From: Gammaproteobacteria bacterium
GTDB taxonomy: Bacteria > Pseudomonadota > Gammaproteobacteria > Thiohalomonadales > Thiohalomonadaceae
Direction: 5' to 3'
Assembly (NCBI GenBank): GCA_024709225.1
Contig: JANJXC010000013.1
Coordinates: 1-64,000, forward strand
Length of the DNA: 64,000 bases
The notes below the pieces were generated by a model. That model was not told the origin of the DNA. It ran no database searches and worked only from the letters and a program-made list of their open reading frames with translations. Below, in pieces: positions 29,026-40,338 of the stretch. The position numbers and the translations under genes are program-made. Position 1 is the first letter of the stretch. Each line of letters opens with the position of its first letter.

Positions 29026-29268
29026 GTCTCCTCCATGCCTGCGGGTCAACCGTAGCTGTTGACCGCGCCGGGGCGGGAAAAGTGCCGCGCACGGCACGAT
29101 GCGCAGGCAAATCGTGCCGCAAACGGACGACGCTGGCAATTGGGCGGATGCGGGCGGCAGGACCGCGCTGCGGCCGGGACGGCGCCGTCATCGCCCGATG
29201 GTGGCTTCGGACTTCCTGTCCTTTCGCCACATAATGCCTTCCATGGCAAAAAATCGGGGCTCCCGCGG

Positions 29269-32046
29269 TTACAGGCGGGCGATGCGTGCCTGCTGTTCCC
29301 CCAACTGCGCCAGCGCGGTCTGCACCTCGGCGAGGCGGGCGCGTTCCTTTTCCACCAGCTCGGCCGGGGCCTTGGCGGTGAAGGCCTCGTTGGACAGCTT
29401 GCCCTGCATGCGCTCGATGTCCTTCTCCAGCTTGCCCATCTCGCGGGCCAGGCGCGCCAGCTCCGCCTCCTTGTCGATGAGCCCGGCCATGGGCACCAGC
29501 AGCTGCATCTCGCCCACCAGTGAGGTGGCGGACTCGGGTGCGGCGTCGCCGGCATTGAGCCAGGTGATGGATTCGGTGCGTGCCAGACGCTGCAGGAACA
29601 GGCCATTGCGCTCCAGGCGGCTCTGGTCCTCGGCGGAGCCGTTCTGCAGCAGCACCGGCAGGGCCTTGCTCGGGGCGATGTTCATGCCGGAGCGGATCTT
29701 GCGCACGCCGACGATGAAGTCCATCACCCACTGCATCTCGGCCTCGGCGCCGGCATCCAGCGTGAAGTCGGCGGCCTTGGGGTAGGGCTGGCGCATGACG
29801 GTCGGGCCGTTGACGCCGGCCAGCGGCGCCACGCGCTGCCAGATCTCCTCGGTGATGTAGGGCATGATCGGATGGGCCAGGCGCAGCAGGGCCTCCAGCA
29901 CACGCACCAGGGTCTGGCGCGTGCCGCGCTCTTGTTCTGCACTGGCATCGCCGCTGGTCAGCACCGGCTTGGACAGCTCCAGATACCAGTCGCAGTACTC
30001 GTTCCAGGTGAAGTCGTAGATGGCCTGGGCGGCGAGGTCGAAGCGGTAGCCGTGTATGGCCTCGTTGACGGTGGCCACGGTGCGTTGCAGGCGCGACAGG
30101 ATCCAGCGATCGGCCAGGGACAGTTCGACATTGCCGCCGGTCTGACCGCAATCTTTCTCTTCCGTATTCATCAGCACGTAGCGCGCGGCATTCCACAGCT
30201 TGTTGCAGAAGTTGCGGTAGCCCTCGATGCGGCCGGTGTCGAAGTTGATGTCGCGGCCGGTGGAGGCGAGCGCGGCGAAGGTGAAGCGCAGGGCATCGGT
30301 GCCGTAGGGCTTGATGCCGTCGGGGAACTCGGCGCGGGTCTGCTTTTCGATCTTCTTCGCCATCTCCGGCTGCATCAGGCCGGTGGTGCGCTTCTGCACC
30401 AGCGGTTCCAGCTCGATGCCGTCGATGAGGTCGATGGGGTCGAGCACGTTGCCCTTGGACTTGGACATCTTCTGGCCGTGGGCGTCGCGCACCAGGCCGT
30501 GGATGTAGACCTCGCGGAACGGCACGTCGCCCATGAACTTCAGGCCCATCATGATCATGCGCGCGACCCAGAAGAAGATGATGTCGAAGCCGGTGACCAG
30601 CACCGAGGTCGGGTAGAAGGTCTTGAGGGCCGCGGTCTGCTGCGGCCAGCCCAGGGTGGAGAACGGCCACAGGGCGGAGGAGAACCAGGTGTCGAGCACG
30701 TCCTCGTCCTGGCGCAGCGCCACGTCGAAGCCCAGCTTGTGCTGCTCGCGCACCGCGGCCTCGCTGCGGCCCACATACACATTGCCCTGCTCGTCGTACC
30801 AGGCGGGGATGCGGTGGCCCCACCAGATCTGGCGGCTGATGCACCAGTCCTCGATCTTGTGCATCCAGTCGAAGTAGGTGTTCTTCCAGTTGTCGGGCAC
30901 GAAGCGGATGCGGCCGTCCTCGACCACCTTGATGGCCTCGGCGGCCAGCGGCGCGACCTTGACGTACCACTGGTCGGTGAGCAGCGGCTCGATGACCGAG
31001 TGGGAGCGATCGCCGCGCGGCACCATCAGCTTGTGGTCCTCGATCTTCTCCACCAGGTCCAGTTCCTTCAGGTCGCGCACGATCTGAACGCGCGCCTCGT
31101 AGCGATCGAGGCCGCGGTACTGTTCCGGCGCGTTGTCGTTGATCTTCGCGTCCTTGGTGAAGACGTTGATCTGCGGCAGGTCGTGACGCTGTCCGACGGC
31201 ATAGTCGTTGAAGTCGTGCGCCGGGGTGATCTTGACGCAGCCGGTGCCGAAGGCGGCGTCGACGTAGTCGTCGGCAATGATGGGGATCTCGCGTCCCACC
31301 AGCGGCAGGGTGAGGGTCTTGCCGACGAGGTGCTTATAGCGCTCGTCCTCGGGATTCACCGCCACCGCGCTGTCGCCCAGCATGGTCTCGGGACGGGTGG
31401 TGGCGACCACCAGATGGCCGCTGCCGTCGGTGAGCGGATAGCGGAAGTGCCACATGTAGCCGTTCTCTTCCTCGGAGATGACCTCGAGGTCGGAGACGGC
31501 GGTGTGCAACACCGGGTCCCAGTTGACCAGGCGCTTGCCGCGGTAGATGAGGCCTTCGCTGTACAGGCGCACGAAGACTTCCTTCACCGCGTCGTTGAGC
31601 CCTTCGTCCATGGTGAAGCGTTCCTTCGACCAGTCGGGCGAGGCGCCCATGCGGCGCAGCTGGCGGGTGATGGTGCCGCCGGATTCGGCCTTCCACTTCC
31701 ACACCTCATCGAGGAAGTCCTCGCGGCCGAGGTCGTGGCGGGTCTTGCCCTGGGCCAGCAGGCGGCGCTCCACCACCATCTGGGTGGCGATGCCGGCGTG
31801 GTCGGTGCCCGGCTGCCACAGGGTGTTCTTTCCGGACATGCGGTTGTAGCGGATCAGGGCATCCATGATGGTGTCCTGGAAGGCGTGCCCCATGTGCAGC
31901 GAACCGGTGACGTTGGGCGGCGGGATCATGATGCAGTAGGCATCGCTGTTGGCACCGCTGTCGCTCTGCGGGGCGAACCAGCCGTTCTGCTCCCAGGCCT
32001 GGTACCAGCGCTGCTCGATGGAATGGGGTTCGTAGCTCTTGTCCAT
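29269..32046 (-). CDS. valS: Valine--tRNA ligase
   Basis: [46 protein letters not shown]; ends with C-terminal coiled coil. Confidence 0.97.
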   Translation of the reverse strand: MDKSYEPHSIEQRWYQAWEQNGWFAPQSDSGANSDAYCIMIPPPNVTGSLHMGHAFQDTIMDALIRYNRMSGKNTLWQPGTDHAGIATQMVVERRLLAQGKTRHDLGREDFLDEVWKWKAESGGTITRQLRRMGASPDWSKERFTMDEGLNDAVKEVFVRLYSEGLIYRGKRLVNWDPVLHTAVSDLEVISEEENGYMWHFRYPLTDGSGHLVVATTRPETMLGDSAVAVNPEDERYKHLVGKTLTLPLVGREIPIIADDYVDAAFGTGCVKITPAHDFNDYAVGQRHDLPQINVFTKDAKINDNAPEQYRGLDRYEARVQIVRDLKELDLVEKIEDHKLMVPRGDRSHSVIEPLLTDQWYVKVAPLAAEAIKVVEDGRIRFVPDNWKNTYFDWMHKIEDWCISRQIWWGHRIPAWYDEQGNVYVGRSEAAVREQHKLGFDVALRQDEDVLDTWFSSALWPFSTLGWPQQTAALKTFYPTSVLVTGFDIIFFWVARMIMMGLKFMGDVPFREVYIHGLVRDAHGQKMSKSKGNVLDPIDLIDGIELEPLVQKRTTGLMQPEMAKKIEKQTRAEFPDGIKPYGTDALRFTFAALASTGRDINFDTGRIEGYRNFCNKLWNAARYVLMNTEEKDCGQTGGNVELSLADRWILSRLQRTVATVNEAIHGYRFDLAAQAIYDFTWNEYCDWYLELSKPVLTSGDASAEQERGTRQTLVRVLEALLRLAHPIMPYITEEIWQRVAPLAGVNGPTVMRQPYPKAADFTLDAGAEAEMQWVMDFIVGVRKIRSGMNIAPSKALPVLLQNGSAEDQSRLERNGLFLQRLARTESITWLNAGDAAPESATSLVGEMQLLVPMAGLIDKEAELARLAREMGKLEKDIERMQGKLSNEAFTAKAPAELVEKERARLAEVQTALAQLGEQQARIARL

Positions 32047-32097
32047 GGTGATGTTCTTAAGGGTGGTAGGGTGGATTGGCGCAGCGCCTTCGGTTCA

Positions 32098-32237
32098 AAC
32101 CAGATACAAGATACAAGAGGAAAGATACAAGGGAATGAACTCGCTGCGCTCGTGATGGTTTTGAGTCTGAACAACCGTGCGCGCAGCGCACACCTCCCCT
32201 TGTATCTTGTCTCTTTGCTCTTGTATCTGGTTTGAAC
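32098..32237. repeat. Heptamer-arm inverted-repeat element
   Basis: AACCAGATACAAGATACAAGAGGAAAGATACAAGGGAATGAACTCGCTGCGCTCGT ... CCCCTTGTATCTTGTCTCTTTGCTCTTGTATCTGGTT. Confidence 0.9.
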
Positions 32238-32274
32238 CGAGGCGGGATTATACCCGATGGGGGCGGGGTGCGGC

Positions 32275-32598
32275 CTATTTCAGCAGGTTGCGCATGCGCA
32301 GTTCGTCGCGCAGCACGCGCTTCAGTTCCAGGCGGATGCGCGGCATTTCGCGGTCGATGATCTGGTCGATGAGGGTCTCCAGCTCCGCCTCCGATGGCGG
32401 GGGCAGTTCGGCGGACGGCGGCGCGACTACCGCCACGGTCTCCGTTATCGTCTCGCTCCCTGCGGCAACCACCTCGTCGAGCAGCGGGATGCCGTCTTCT
32501 GTCTTGGGCGGCGCGGGCGCGCGGGTGGCCAGCAGGGCGCGGACGCGGTCCAGCTCGGCGAGGATTTCGGCGGAGGATTTCCTGGGGTGATCGGCCAT
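32275..32598 (-). CDS. Small hypothetical protein between holC and valS
   Basis: MADHPRKSSAEILAELDRVRALLATR...IDREMPRIRLELKRVLRDELRMRNLLK (107 aa). Confidence 0.65.
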   Translation of the reverse strand: MADHPRKSSAEILAELDRVRALLATRAPAPPKTEDGIPLLDEVVAAGSETITETVAVVAPPSAELPPPSEAELETLIDQIIDREMPRIRLELKRVLRDELRMRNLLK

Positions 32599-32602
32599 CG
32601 GC

Positions 32603-33043
32603 TCATCCCTGAGTGAGGGTGTGTGTCTCCAGCGGATAGCCGCGGTCGCGGTAGAACTTGTAGCGGGCGCGGCCCTGCTGTTTGGCGCTGTCGTCGGCCG
32701 GCACGATCTCGGCGACGCGCTCGAAGCGGCTGAAGAACAGCGGCACCTCGGCGGCCAGGTTGATGAGCACTTCGTCATGCACCTCGGGCTCCGTGCCCCA
32801 GCCGATGTGGATGGGCGTGAGTGCGTCGGCCGGCGTACCCGCCTCCAACCTCTGGTGCGGCACGAAGCTGCCCTGGCGGAAGGTCCACAACAGCTCGTCC
32901 AGCCGCTCGGCCTCGCGGGCGTCGGCGGCATGAATGTAGACCTTGTGCCCGGCCTGCCAGGCCTTTTCCGCCACGCGACAGGCCACCTGCGGCCCCTGTT
33001 CGGGGCCGCCGTGCTCCAGGATGTAGAAGTCGATGCGGGTCAT
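32603..33043 (-). CDS. holC: DNA polymerase III subunit chi
   Basis: MTRIDFYILEHGG...VACRVAEKAWQAGHKVYIHAADAREAERLDELLWTFRQGSFVPH; located upstream of valS. Confidence 0.9.
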   Translation of the reverse strand: MTRIDFYILEHGGPEQGPQVACRVAEKAWQAGHKVYIHAADAREAERLDELLWTFRQGSFVPHQRLEAGTPADALTPIHIGWGTEPEVHDEVLINLAAEVPLFFSRFERVAEIVPADDSAKQQGRARYKFYRDRGYPLETHTLTQG

Positions 33044-33047
33044 GTTG

Positions 33048-33146
33048 GAATCAGTTTCAAGTTTCAAGTTACAAGTTGCAAGAAAAGGCCAGCAATCCTG
33101 CTTGTCACTTGTCACTTGTCACTTGTCACTTGTCACTTGTCACTTT
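33048..33146. repeat. Heptamer-arm element with CTTGTCA array (about 6 copies)
   Basis: CAGTTTCAAGTTTCAAGTTACAAGTTGCAAGAAAAGGCCAGCAATCCTGCTTGTCACTTGTCACTTGTCAC... Confidence 0.92.
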
Positions 33147-34628
33147 GTTGAGCAGATACTGCATCAACAGCGGCACTGGCCTGCCGGTCGCGCCCTTGCC
33201 GTTGCCGCTTTTCCAGGCGGTGCCGGCGATGTCCAGGTGGGCCCAGGTGTAGTCCTTGGTGTAGCGGGCCAGGAAGCAGGCGGCGGTGATGGTGCCGGCC
33301 TCCTTGCCGCCGATGTTGGCCATGTCGGCGAAGGGGCTCTTGAGCTGTTCGTCGTACTCGGGCCACAGCGGCATCTGCCAGGCGCGGTCGCCGCTGGCCT
33401 GGCCGGCGGCGAGCAGGGCGTCCACCAGGGCCTGGTCGTTGCCGAGCAGGCCGGAGGCCTGCGAGCCCAGGGCCACCACGCAGGCGCCGGTGAGGGTGGC
33501 GATGTCGATGACCACCGCCGGGTCGAACTTCTTGCTGTAGGTGAGGGCGTCGCACAGGATCAGGCGGCCCTCGGCGTCGGTGTTGAGGATCTCGATGGTC
33601 TGGCCCGACATGGAGGTGACGATGTCGCCGGGCTTGTTGGCGGCGCCGTCGGGCAGGTTCTCGGAGCTCGGCACTACGCCTACTACATTGAGCGGCAGTT
33701 CCAGCTCCGCCACCGCCCGCAGCACGCCGAGCACCGTGGCGCCGCCGCACATGTCGTATTTCATCTCGTCCATGGCGGCCGCGGGCTTCAACGAGATGCC
33801 GCCGGCGTCGAAGGTGAGGCCCTTGCCGACGAGGACCACCGGCTTGTCCTTCTTCTTGCCCCCCTGGTACTCCAGCACGATGAGGCGCGGCGGCTGGCGG
33901 CTGCCCTTCGCCACCGAGAGCAGGGCGCCCATGCCCAGCTTTTCCATCTCCTGCTCGTCGAGGATGGTGGCCTTGAGCTTCTTGTGGCCCTTGGCCAGCT
34001 GCTCGGCCTGTTCGGCGAGGTAGCGCGGGGTGCAGATATTGCCCGGCAGGTTGGCCAGGTCCTTGGTCAGCTTCATGCCGGCCTGGATGGCCCGGCCCTG
34101 GCGTACCGCCTCCTGGGCCACCTTCGCCGCCGCGGCATCGGCCACCAGCACGGCCACCTTCTTGATGTGCGGCGGTTCCTTGTCGTCCTTCTTGCTCTTC
34201 AGCTGGTCGAACTGGTAAATCACGCCGCCGGCCAGTTCCACCGTCTGGCGTACCTTCCAGGCCAGGTCGCGCTCCTTCACCTCCAGCTCGGCGAGGGCGA
34301 GCAGGGCGTCCCTGGCGCCGGTGCCCTTGAGGGCACCGAGGGCGGCGCCCAGCAGCTTGCGGTAGTCGGCGGCGGACAGCGCCTCGCCGGCCTTGCCGCA
34401 GCCCACCAGCAGCACGCGCTCAAGGTGCTCGCTGGCGTGGTGCAGCAGCAGGGTGTCGCCCACCTTGCCCTTGATGTCGTCGCCCTTGAGGACGCGGGCG
34501 ATGGCGCCGCCGCAGGCGGCATCCAGCGCCGCGGCGGCGGGGCTCAGTTTGTGCTTTTCATGCACGCCGACCACGATGCAGGCGCTGCGCTGCTTTTCAA
34601 CCGGACCGTGCTTGACGGAAAACTCCAT
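33126..34628 (-). CDS. pepA: Leucyl aminopeptidase
   Basis: [37 protein letters not shown]...[16 protein letters not shown]; stop codon within heptamer array. Confidence 0.95.
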   Translation of the reverse strand: MEFSVKHGPVEKQRSACIVVGVHEKHKLSPAAAALDAACGGAIARVLKGDDIKGKVGDTLLLHHASEHLERVLLVGCGKAGEALSAADYRKLLGAALGALKGTGARDALLALAELEVKERDLAWKVRQTVELAGGVIYQFDQLKSKKDDKEPPHIKKVAVLVADAAAAKVAQEAVRQGRAIQAGMKLTKDLANLPGNICTPRYLAEQAEQLAKGHKKLKATILDEQEMEKLGMGALLSVAKGSRQPPRLIVLEYQGGKKKDKPVVLVGKGLTFDAGGISLKPAAAMDEMKYDMCGGATVLGVLRAVAELELPLNVVGVVPSSENLPDGAANKPGDIVTSMSGQTIEILNTDAEGRLILCDALTYSKKFDPAVVIDIATLTGACVVALGSQASGLLGNDQALVDALLAAGQASGDRAWQMPLWPEYDEQLKSPFADMANIGGKEAGTITAACFLARYTKDYTWAHLDIAGTAWKSGNGKGATGRPVPLLMQYLLNKVTSDK

Positions 34629-34718
34629 GAACGACTCCTGAACAGTGTTGGAATGGGGGGCCGGTGTCGCCGGCTATGGCTATAGCGTAAACTTGTCTGC
34701 CCTCGACAACCACAATGG

Positions 34719-35813
34719 ATGTCTAATTTCTTGATTATCCGCCGCTATCTGTTGCGCGAGATCCTGACCACCTTCGCCGGGGTGGCGCTGCTGCTGTCGC
34801 TGATCGTCCTCAGCGGCACCTTCGTGCGCGTCCTGTCCGAGGTGGTGGAGGGGACCTATCCGACGGATGTGGTGCTGGAGCTGTTCGCCCTCAAGAGCGC
34901 GGGCAATCTGGTGTTCATCCTGCCGTTGGCCTTTTTCCTCTCCGTGCTGCTGGCCCTGGGGCGTCTGTATCGCGACAGCGAGATGACCGTGCTGTTCGCC
35001 TGCGGCATCGGACCGGAGCGGATCTACCGCAGCGTCGGCGCCGTGACCCTGGCGGTGGCCCTGACGCTGGGCGCGCTGGCGCTGGCATTCGTGCCGTGGA
35101 CCAAGGACCGCGCCTACCGCCTGCAGGAGGAGGCCGGTGCGCGTTCGGAGATCGAGGGACTCACGGCGGGGCGTTTCAACCAGCTGGGCGCGGGCGGCCT
35201 GCTGGTCTATCTGGAAGGCATTTCCGCGGATCGGCGCGAAATGATCGAGGTGTTCAGCCGCGGCGAGGACGACGAGCGCCAGCATGTGCTGACGGCGGCG
35301 CGGGCGCGTCAGCAGGAGCTGGACGGCGAGCGCTACCTGGTGTTTTACGACGGTTACCGCTACGAGGGCGAGCCGGGGACGCCGGATTTCCGCATCGTCG
35401 AGTTCCGCGAGCATGGCATCCGCCTGGTGGAGCGCGAGGTGGTGGCGCGCGAGCGGCCGCGCCAGGCCCTGTCCAGCCTGGCGCTGTGGCGCGGCGGCAC
35501 GCTGGCGGACATGACGGAGCTGCAGTGGCGCCTGACCGTCCCGCTCTCGGCCCTGCTGCTCGGTCTGCTGGCGGTGCCGCTGAGCCGCAGCTCGCCGCGC
35601 GAGGGGCGCTACGGGCGGTTGGCCGAGGCGATCCTGCTGTACATCATCTACAGCTACCTGCTGTTCACCGCGAAATCCACCCTGGCGAAGGGGGCGGTGA
35701 GCCCGTGGCTGGGCATGTGGTGGGTGCACGGTCTGGTGGTGGCCCTGCTGCTTGTGATCATCTGGCGTCAGCGGCGCCTGCCGGGGCCGCGGCGCCAGGC
35801 GGTGCCGGGGTGA
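34719..35813 (+). CDS. lptF: LPS export ABC transporter permease LptF
   Basis: YjgP/YjgQ family architecture, IIRRYLLREILTTFAGV; divergent from pepA, followed by lptG. Confidence 0.93.
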   Translation: MSNFLIIRRYLLREILTTFAGVALLLSLIVLSGTFVRVLSEVVEGTYPTDVVLELFALKSAGNLVFILPLAFFLSVLLALGRLYRDSEMTVLFACGIGPERIYRSVGAVTLAVALTLGALALAFVPWTKDRAYRLQEEAGARSEIEGLTAGRFNQLGAGGLLVYLEGISADRREMIEVFSRGEDDERQHVLTAARARQQELDGERYLVFYDGYRYEGEPGTPDFRIVEFREHGIRLVEREVVARERPRQALSSLALWRGGTLADMTELQWRLTVPLSALLLGLLAVPLSRSSPREGRYGRLAEAILLYIIYSYLLFTAKSTLAKGAVSPWLGMWWVHGLVVALLLVIIWRQRRLPGPRRQAVPG

Positions 35814-36874
35814 GGATTCTCAGCCGTTACATCGGCCGCACCGTACTGACCCATACCCTGATGGTGATGGCGGTGCTGCTGGCCATCTATTTCTTCATCA
35901 CGCTGATGGATGAGCTGGCCTACGTCGGCCAGGGACGCTATTCGATCCTGGGCGCCCTGCAGTATGCCCTGATGCTGCTGCCGCGCCAGATCTACGAACT
36001 GTTTCCGCTGGTGGCCCTGCTCGGCGGCATGCTCGGGCTGGGCACGCTGGCCAGCAGCAACGAGTTGACGGTGATCCGTGCCGCCGGCGTGTCGGTGCGG
36101 CGCATCATGCTGGCAGTGATGCAGACGGCGCTGCTGCTGATGCTGGCCGTGGCATTGATCGGTGAGCTGGTGGCGCCGCAGCTGGAGCAGCAGGCGCGCA
36201 TGATGCGGGCGCAGGCCATCAGCCAGAATGTCAGCCTCAATGTGAAGGGCGGATTGTGGGTGCGCGACGGCGACACCTACATCAGCGTCCGCCACCTGCT
36301 GCCCCAGGGCGTGGCCCATGACATCACGCTGTACGTGTTCGACACGGGGCAGCGGCTGCTGGAAATGGTGCAGGCCAGGGAGGCGGTGTACGCCGGAGGG
36401 CAGTGGACGCTGCACCAGGTGATGCGCAGCCGCATCGACCACGCCGGCGTGGCCACCGGCGCGCTGGAGCAGCTGCCCTGGCAGACCAGCCTGACCCCCG
36501 AGGTGATCAGCGTGGCGGCGCTGCAGCCGGACAAGCTTTCCATCGCCGAGCTGGCCGGGTATGTGGATTACACCCGCAGCAACAGCCTCGATGCCCGCGG
36601 CTACGAACTGGCGCTGTGGACGCGCGTGGTGGCGCCCTTTGCCGCCGGCGGCATGATGCTGCTCGCGGTGCCCTTCATCTTCGGTTCGCTGCGCAGCGTC
36701 AGTATCGGCCTGCGCATTACCGTCGGCGGCCTGCTCGGCATCGGTTTCCACCTGTTCAACGGCGTGTTCGGCCGCATCGCCCTGGTCTATGACCTGTCGC
36801 CCCTGCTCAGCGCCATCGTGCCCACCGTCATCGTGTATGGGCTGTGGTGGGGGTTGATGCGGCGGGTGCAGTGA
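35810..36874 (+). CDS. lptG: LPS export ABC transporter permease LptG
   Basis: RILSRYIGRTVLTHTLMVMAVLLAIYFFITLMDELAYVGQG; GTG start overlapping lptF stop (GTGA). Confidence 0.93.
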   Translation: MRILSRYIGRTVLTHTLMVMAVLLAIYFFITLMDELAYVGQGRYSILGALQYALMLLPRQIYELFPLVALLGGMLGLGTLASSNELTVIRAAGVSVRRIMLAVMQTALLLMLAVALIGELVAPQLEQQARMMRAQAISQNVSLNVKGGLWVRDGDTYISVRHLLPQGVAHDITLYVFDTGQRLLEMVQAREAVYAGGQWTLHQVMRSRIDHAGVATGALEQLPWQTSLTPEVISVAALQPDKLSIAELAGYVDYTRSNSLDARGYELALWTRVVAPFAAGGMMLLAVPFIFGSLRSVSIGLRITVGGLLGIGFHLFNGVFGRIALVYDLSPLLSAIVPTVIVYGLWWGLMRRVQ

Positions 36875-36966
36875 GTGCGGGCGGGTACGGCTGAGGGGCG
36901 GACGGGATTCTTTTCCCGTTGCGGGGATGGGGTAGAATACGCGCCCGCACTCACGACTGGATACGC

Positions 36967-37602
36967 ATGATGGCCGACGAACTTGCCGACCTGTTCCAGA
37001 ACAACCGCCACTGGGCGGCCCAGCATATCGCCCAGGACCCCGACTTCTTCACCCGCCTGTGGCAGCAGCAGAACCCGCAATACCTCTGGATCGGCTGTTC
37101 CGACAGCCGCGTCCCGGCCAACGACATTGTCGGCCTGGCGCCGGGCGAGCTGTTCGTGCACCGCAACGTGGGCAACATGGTCTACCACACCGATTTCAAC
37201 TGCATGTCGGTGCTGCAGTACGCCATCGAGATCCTGCAGGTCAAGCACATCATCGTCACCGGCCACTACGGCTGCGGCGGTGTGCGCGCCGCCCTGCAGA
37301 ACCGCGAGCTGGGGCTGATCGACAACTGGCTGTACGATGTGCGCGACATCTACGACCGCAACCGCAGCAAGCTTGAACGGTTGAGCGAGGAGGAGCGCGT
37401 CGATCGGTTGTGCGAGATGAACGTGGTGCAGCAGGTGGCCAATGTCTGCCACACCACCATCGTGCAGCGCGCCTGGCACAACGGGCAGCAGCTGTCGGTG
37501 CACGGCTGCATCTACAGCGTCAAGGACGGCATCCTGCGCGACCTGGGCGTGCGGGTCACCGGGGCGGAACAGCTGGCGCCGGTGTATCGGATAGAGGAGT
37601 AG
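36967..37602 (+). CDS. can: Beta-class carbonic anhydrase
   Basis: YLWIGCSDSRVPANDIVGLAPGELFVHRNVGNMVYHTDFN...IIVTGHYGCGGVRAAL. Confidence 0.94.
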   Translation: MMADELADLFQNNRHWAAQHIAQDPDFFTRLWQQQNPQYLWIGCSDSRVPANDIVGLAPGELFVHRNVGNMVYHTDFNCMSVLQYAIEILQVKHIIVTGHYGCGGVRAALQNRELGLIDNWLYDVRDIYDRNRSKLERLSEEERVDRLCEMNVVQQVANVCHTTIVQRAWHNGQQLSVHGCIYSVKDGILRDLGVRVTGAEQLAPVYRIEE

Positions 37603-37815
37603 GGGGTAGGGACTGAGGACTAGGGACTGAGTGCGCCAGGCGCACGATTGTCTAGATCAGAAACCGTTCGCGCAGCGAACTAAGTCCTCAGTCCTCAGTC
37701 CTCAGTCCTCAGTCCTCAGTCCTCAGTCCTCAGTCCTCAGTCCTCAGTCCTCAGTCCTCAGTCCCTAGCCCTCAGTCCCTAGCCCTCAGTCCCTAGCCCT
37801 CAGTCCCTAGCCCCT
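37603..37815. repeat. Heptamer-arm inverted-repeat element with long GTCCTCA array passing into 14-mers
   Basis: gggactgaggactagggactgag left arm, GTGCGCCAGGCGCAC and TTCGCGCAGCGAA hairpins, then (AGTCCTC)n to about 37770 and (GTCCCTAGCCCTCA)n to 37814. Confidence 0.94.
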
Positions 37816-38229
37816 GATCTTGACCAGCACGCTCTCCGACCAGCGGTCGTGCCAGGTCATCCTGTCCCTGTCCCACAGCGACCACCAGAAGCCCAGACCG
37901 AGGGCGGCCCACGACACGATGGCGGTCATGAAGCGCAGCAGCGCCTGCATCCAGCCGATGGCATGGCCGTCGCGGGTCTGCACGCGGATGCGCCAGGTGC
38001 GCATCCCCAGGGTCTGGCCGCCGTGGGTCCAGAACCAGCCGAAGAACAGAAACGCCACCGCCAGCAGCCAGAACAGGGCCAGCGGGTCGAAACTGCCGTC
38101 GCCGGCGCCGCGGCGCAGCAGGGTGTAGGGCACGAAGGCGAACAGTTCCACGCCGAGCAGCAGCACGGTGTCGTACATCGCCGCGGCCAGGCGGCGCGGC
38201 AGGGGGCAGGGGGCGAGGTCAGCGTTCAA
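37807..38229 (-). CDS. RDD-family membrane protein
   Basis: PLPRRLAAAMYDTVLLLGVELFAFVPYTLL...TLGMRTWRIRVQTRDG. Confidence 0.88.
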   Translation of the reverse strand: MNADLAPCPLPRRLAAAMYDTVLLLGVELFAFVPYTLLRRGAGDGSFDPLALFWLLAVAFLFFGWFWTHGGQTLGMRTWRIRVQTRDGHAIGWMQALLRFMTAIVSWAALGLGFWWSLWDRDRMTWHDRWSESVLVKIRG

Positions 38230-38415
38230 GATGGCAGGCCGGCAGTGAAAGTCAGGGGCGCCACCTTAGCGCGTTTCCCGGGAACTTTGAATATTTGCGT
38301 GCGTTTGCTCCCACTTTCCGCTCTGCACCGGCGCCGCGCAGCGGGTGCTTAAGCCGGTTTTAAGCTTCCCCTGCTAGTGTTCCCCCACTCGTCATGCCTG
38401 GGTGGTGGAACAGTT

Positions 38416-40338
38416 ATGGGTCGTGCTCTGCAATTTGATTTCAAGGGACGCTATACGGCCGTGCTGGCCTATGTGGCGGTGTTCATCGCCCTGTCCGCCC
38501 TCGTGCGTCTGGCGCTGCTGTGGAAGCAGTGGGGCGACATCGATGCCGGAGTGTTCGGGCTGCTGCAGGTTTTTGCCGTCGGTGTACTGTATGACCTGAT
38601 TACCGCCAACTATTTTGCCCTTCCCTTTGTCCTTTATCTGCTGCTGATTCCCGAGGTCGTCTTCCGTCACCGGCTGCAGCGGGCGCTGCTGGAGCTTGGC
38701 TATGTGGCGGCATTCGCCCTGCTGCTGTTCATCGGCATGGCGGAATGGTTGTTCTGGGACGAGTTCGGCAGCCGTTTCAACTTCGTCGCCGTGGACTACC
38801 TGATCTATACCCAGGAGGTCATCGGCAATATCCGCGAATCCTATCCGCTGACGGCCCTGCTCAGCGGCATTGCCGTGGCGGCGGCCACCCTGCATGTGTT
38901 CATTCGCCGCCGCCTCCTCGCCGGCCTTGCCCACCCCACACGTTTCGCGGCGCGCCTGCGCCATGCCGCCGGTTTTATCGGTGCGGCGGTACTGGCCACC
39001 GCTCTGATCGACAGTTCCCTGGCCCACGTTTCGGAGAACCGCTACGAAAACGAGCTGGCGAGCAACGGGCCGTACAGCTTTTTTGCCGCCTTCCGCAACA
39101 ACGAGCTGGACTACAACACCTTTTACCGCACCGAGCCCGAGGCGGTCGTGCAGCAACATCTGGAACGCCTGGTGGGCGACGGGGGCGACCCTGCCGGCGA
39201 CGGGCTTTCTGCGCACCACCTTATCCATGGGCACGGGGCGGAGCGTCGGCTCAACGTGATGCTGGTGGTGGTGGAGAGCCTGAGCGCCGAGTTCCTCGGC
39301 GCCTATGGCGATGAGCGCGGTCTGACGCCGCATCTCGACGCCATCGCCGCCGACAGCCTGCACTTCACCCGCCTGTATGCCACGGGGACGCGCACCGTGC
39401 GCGGGCTGGAGGCGGTGACCCTGTCCCTGCCGCCGACCCCGGGCAGCTCCATCGTCAAGCGGCCGAACAACGGCGGCCTGTTCTCGGCCGGCTTTCTGTT
39501 CCGCGAACGCGGCTACGACACCCGCTTCCTGTATGGCGGTTACGGCTACTTCGACAACATGAACGCCTTCTTCGCCGGCAACGGCTACGAGGTGGTCGAC
39601 CGCACCGACATGGATGAGACCGAGGCGCCCTTCGCCACCATCTGGGGGGTGGCGGACGAGTATCTGTTCAACCGCGCCCTGGCCGAGGCGGATCGCTCCC
39701 ATGCCGCAGGGCGGCCGTTCTTCCAGCACCTGCTGACCACCTCCAATCATCGCCCCTATACCTATCCGGATGGGCGCATCGACATCCCGTCGGGGACGGG
39801 GCGCGAGGGGGCGGTGAAGTACACCGACTGGGCGCTGGGCAACTTCATCGCCCAGGCGCGGCAGCATCCCTGGTTCGACGACACAATTTTCGTCATCGTC
39901 GCCGACCACTGCGCCAGCAGCGCCGGCCGGGCCGAGCTGGATGTGGCGCGCTACCGCATTCCGCTGCTGGTCTATGCCCCGCGCCATATCCGGCCGCAGC
40001 AGGTCGACACGCTGGCCAGCCAGATCGATGTCATGCCCACCGTGCTCGGCCTGCTCGACTTCAGCTACGACAGCAAGTTCTTCGGCCAGGACCTGCTGGC
40101 CGCCGGCAGCGGCGGCCGGGCCTTCATCGGCAACTACCAGAAGCTGGGCTATCTGCACGGCGACCGCCTTACCGTGCTGTCACCGCAGCAGGCGGTCAGC
40201 GCCTATACGGTGGATGCCGGAAGCGGCCGCCTGCGGGTTACGGCGCCGGATGCCGGGGAACTGGCCGACACCGTGGCGCTGTACCAGGGGGCCAGCGCGC
40301 TCTATCACCGCGGCCTCCAGGCCTGGGGCGTCAACTGA
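38416..40338 (+). CDS. LTA synthase-family (sulfatase-fold) phosphoglycerol/phosphoethanolamine transferase-like membrane protein
   Basis: N-terminal TM helices; VVVESLSAEFLGAYGDERGLTPHLDAIA...YATGTRTVRGLEAVTLSLPPTPG...IFVIVADHCAS. Confidence 0.88.
   Translation: MGRALQFDFKGRYTAVLAYVAVFIALSALVRLALLWKQWGDIDAGVFGLLQVFAVGVLYDLITANYFALPFVLYLLLIPEVVFRHRLQRALLELGYVAAFALLLFIGMAEWLFWDEFGSRFNFVAVDYLIYTQEVIGNIRESYPLTALLSGIAVAAATLHVFIRRRLLAGLAHPTRFAARLRHAAGFIGAAVLATALIDSSLAHVSENRYENELASNGPYSFFAAFRNNELDYNTFYRTEPEAVVQQHLERLVGDGGDPAGDGLSAHHLIHGHGAERRLNVMLVVVESLSAEFLGAYGDERGLTPHLDAIAADSLHFTRLYATGTRTVRGLEAVTLSLPPTPGSSIVKRPNNGGLFSAGFLFRERGYDTRFLYGGYGYFDNMNAFFAGNGYEVVDRTDMDETEAPFATIWGVADEYLFNRALAEADRSHAAGRPFFQHLLTTSNHRPYTYPDGRIDIPSGTGREGAVKYTDWALGNFIAQARQHPWFDDTIFVIVADHCASSAGRAELDVARYRIPLLVYAPRHIRPQQVDTLASQIDVMPTVLGLLDFSYDSKFFGQDLLAAGSGGRAFIGNYQKLGYLHGDRLTVLSPQQAVSAYTVDAGSGRLRVTAPDAGELADTVALYQGASALYHRGLQAWGVN

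Noticed and set aside
29872-32235. 787-aa plus-strand ORF opposite valS
   Set aside because: Antisense to valS, compositionally biased
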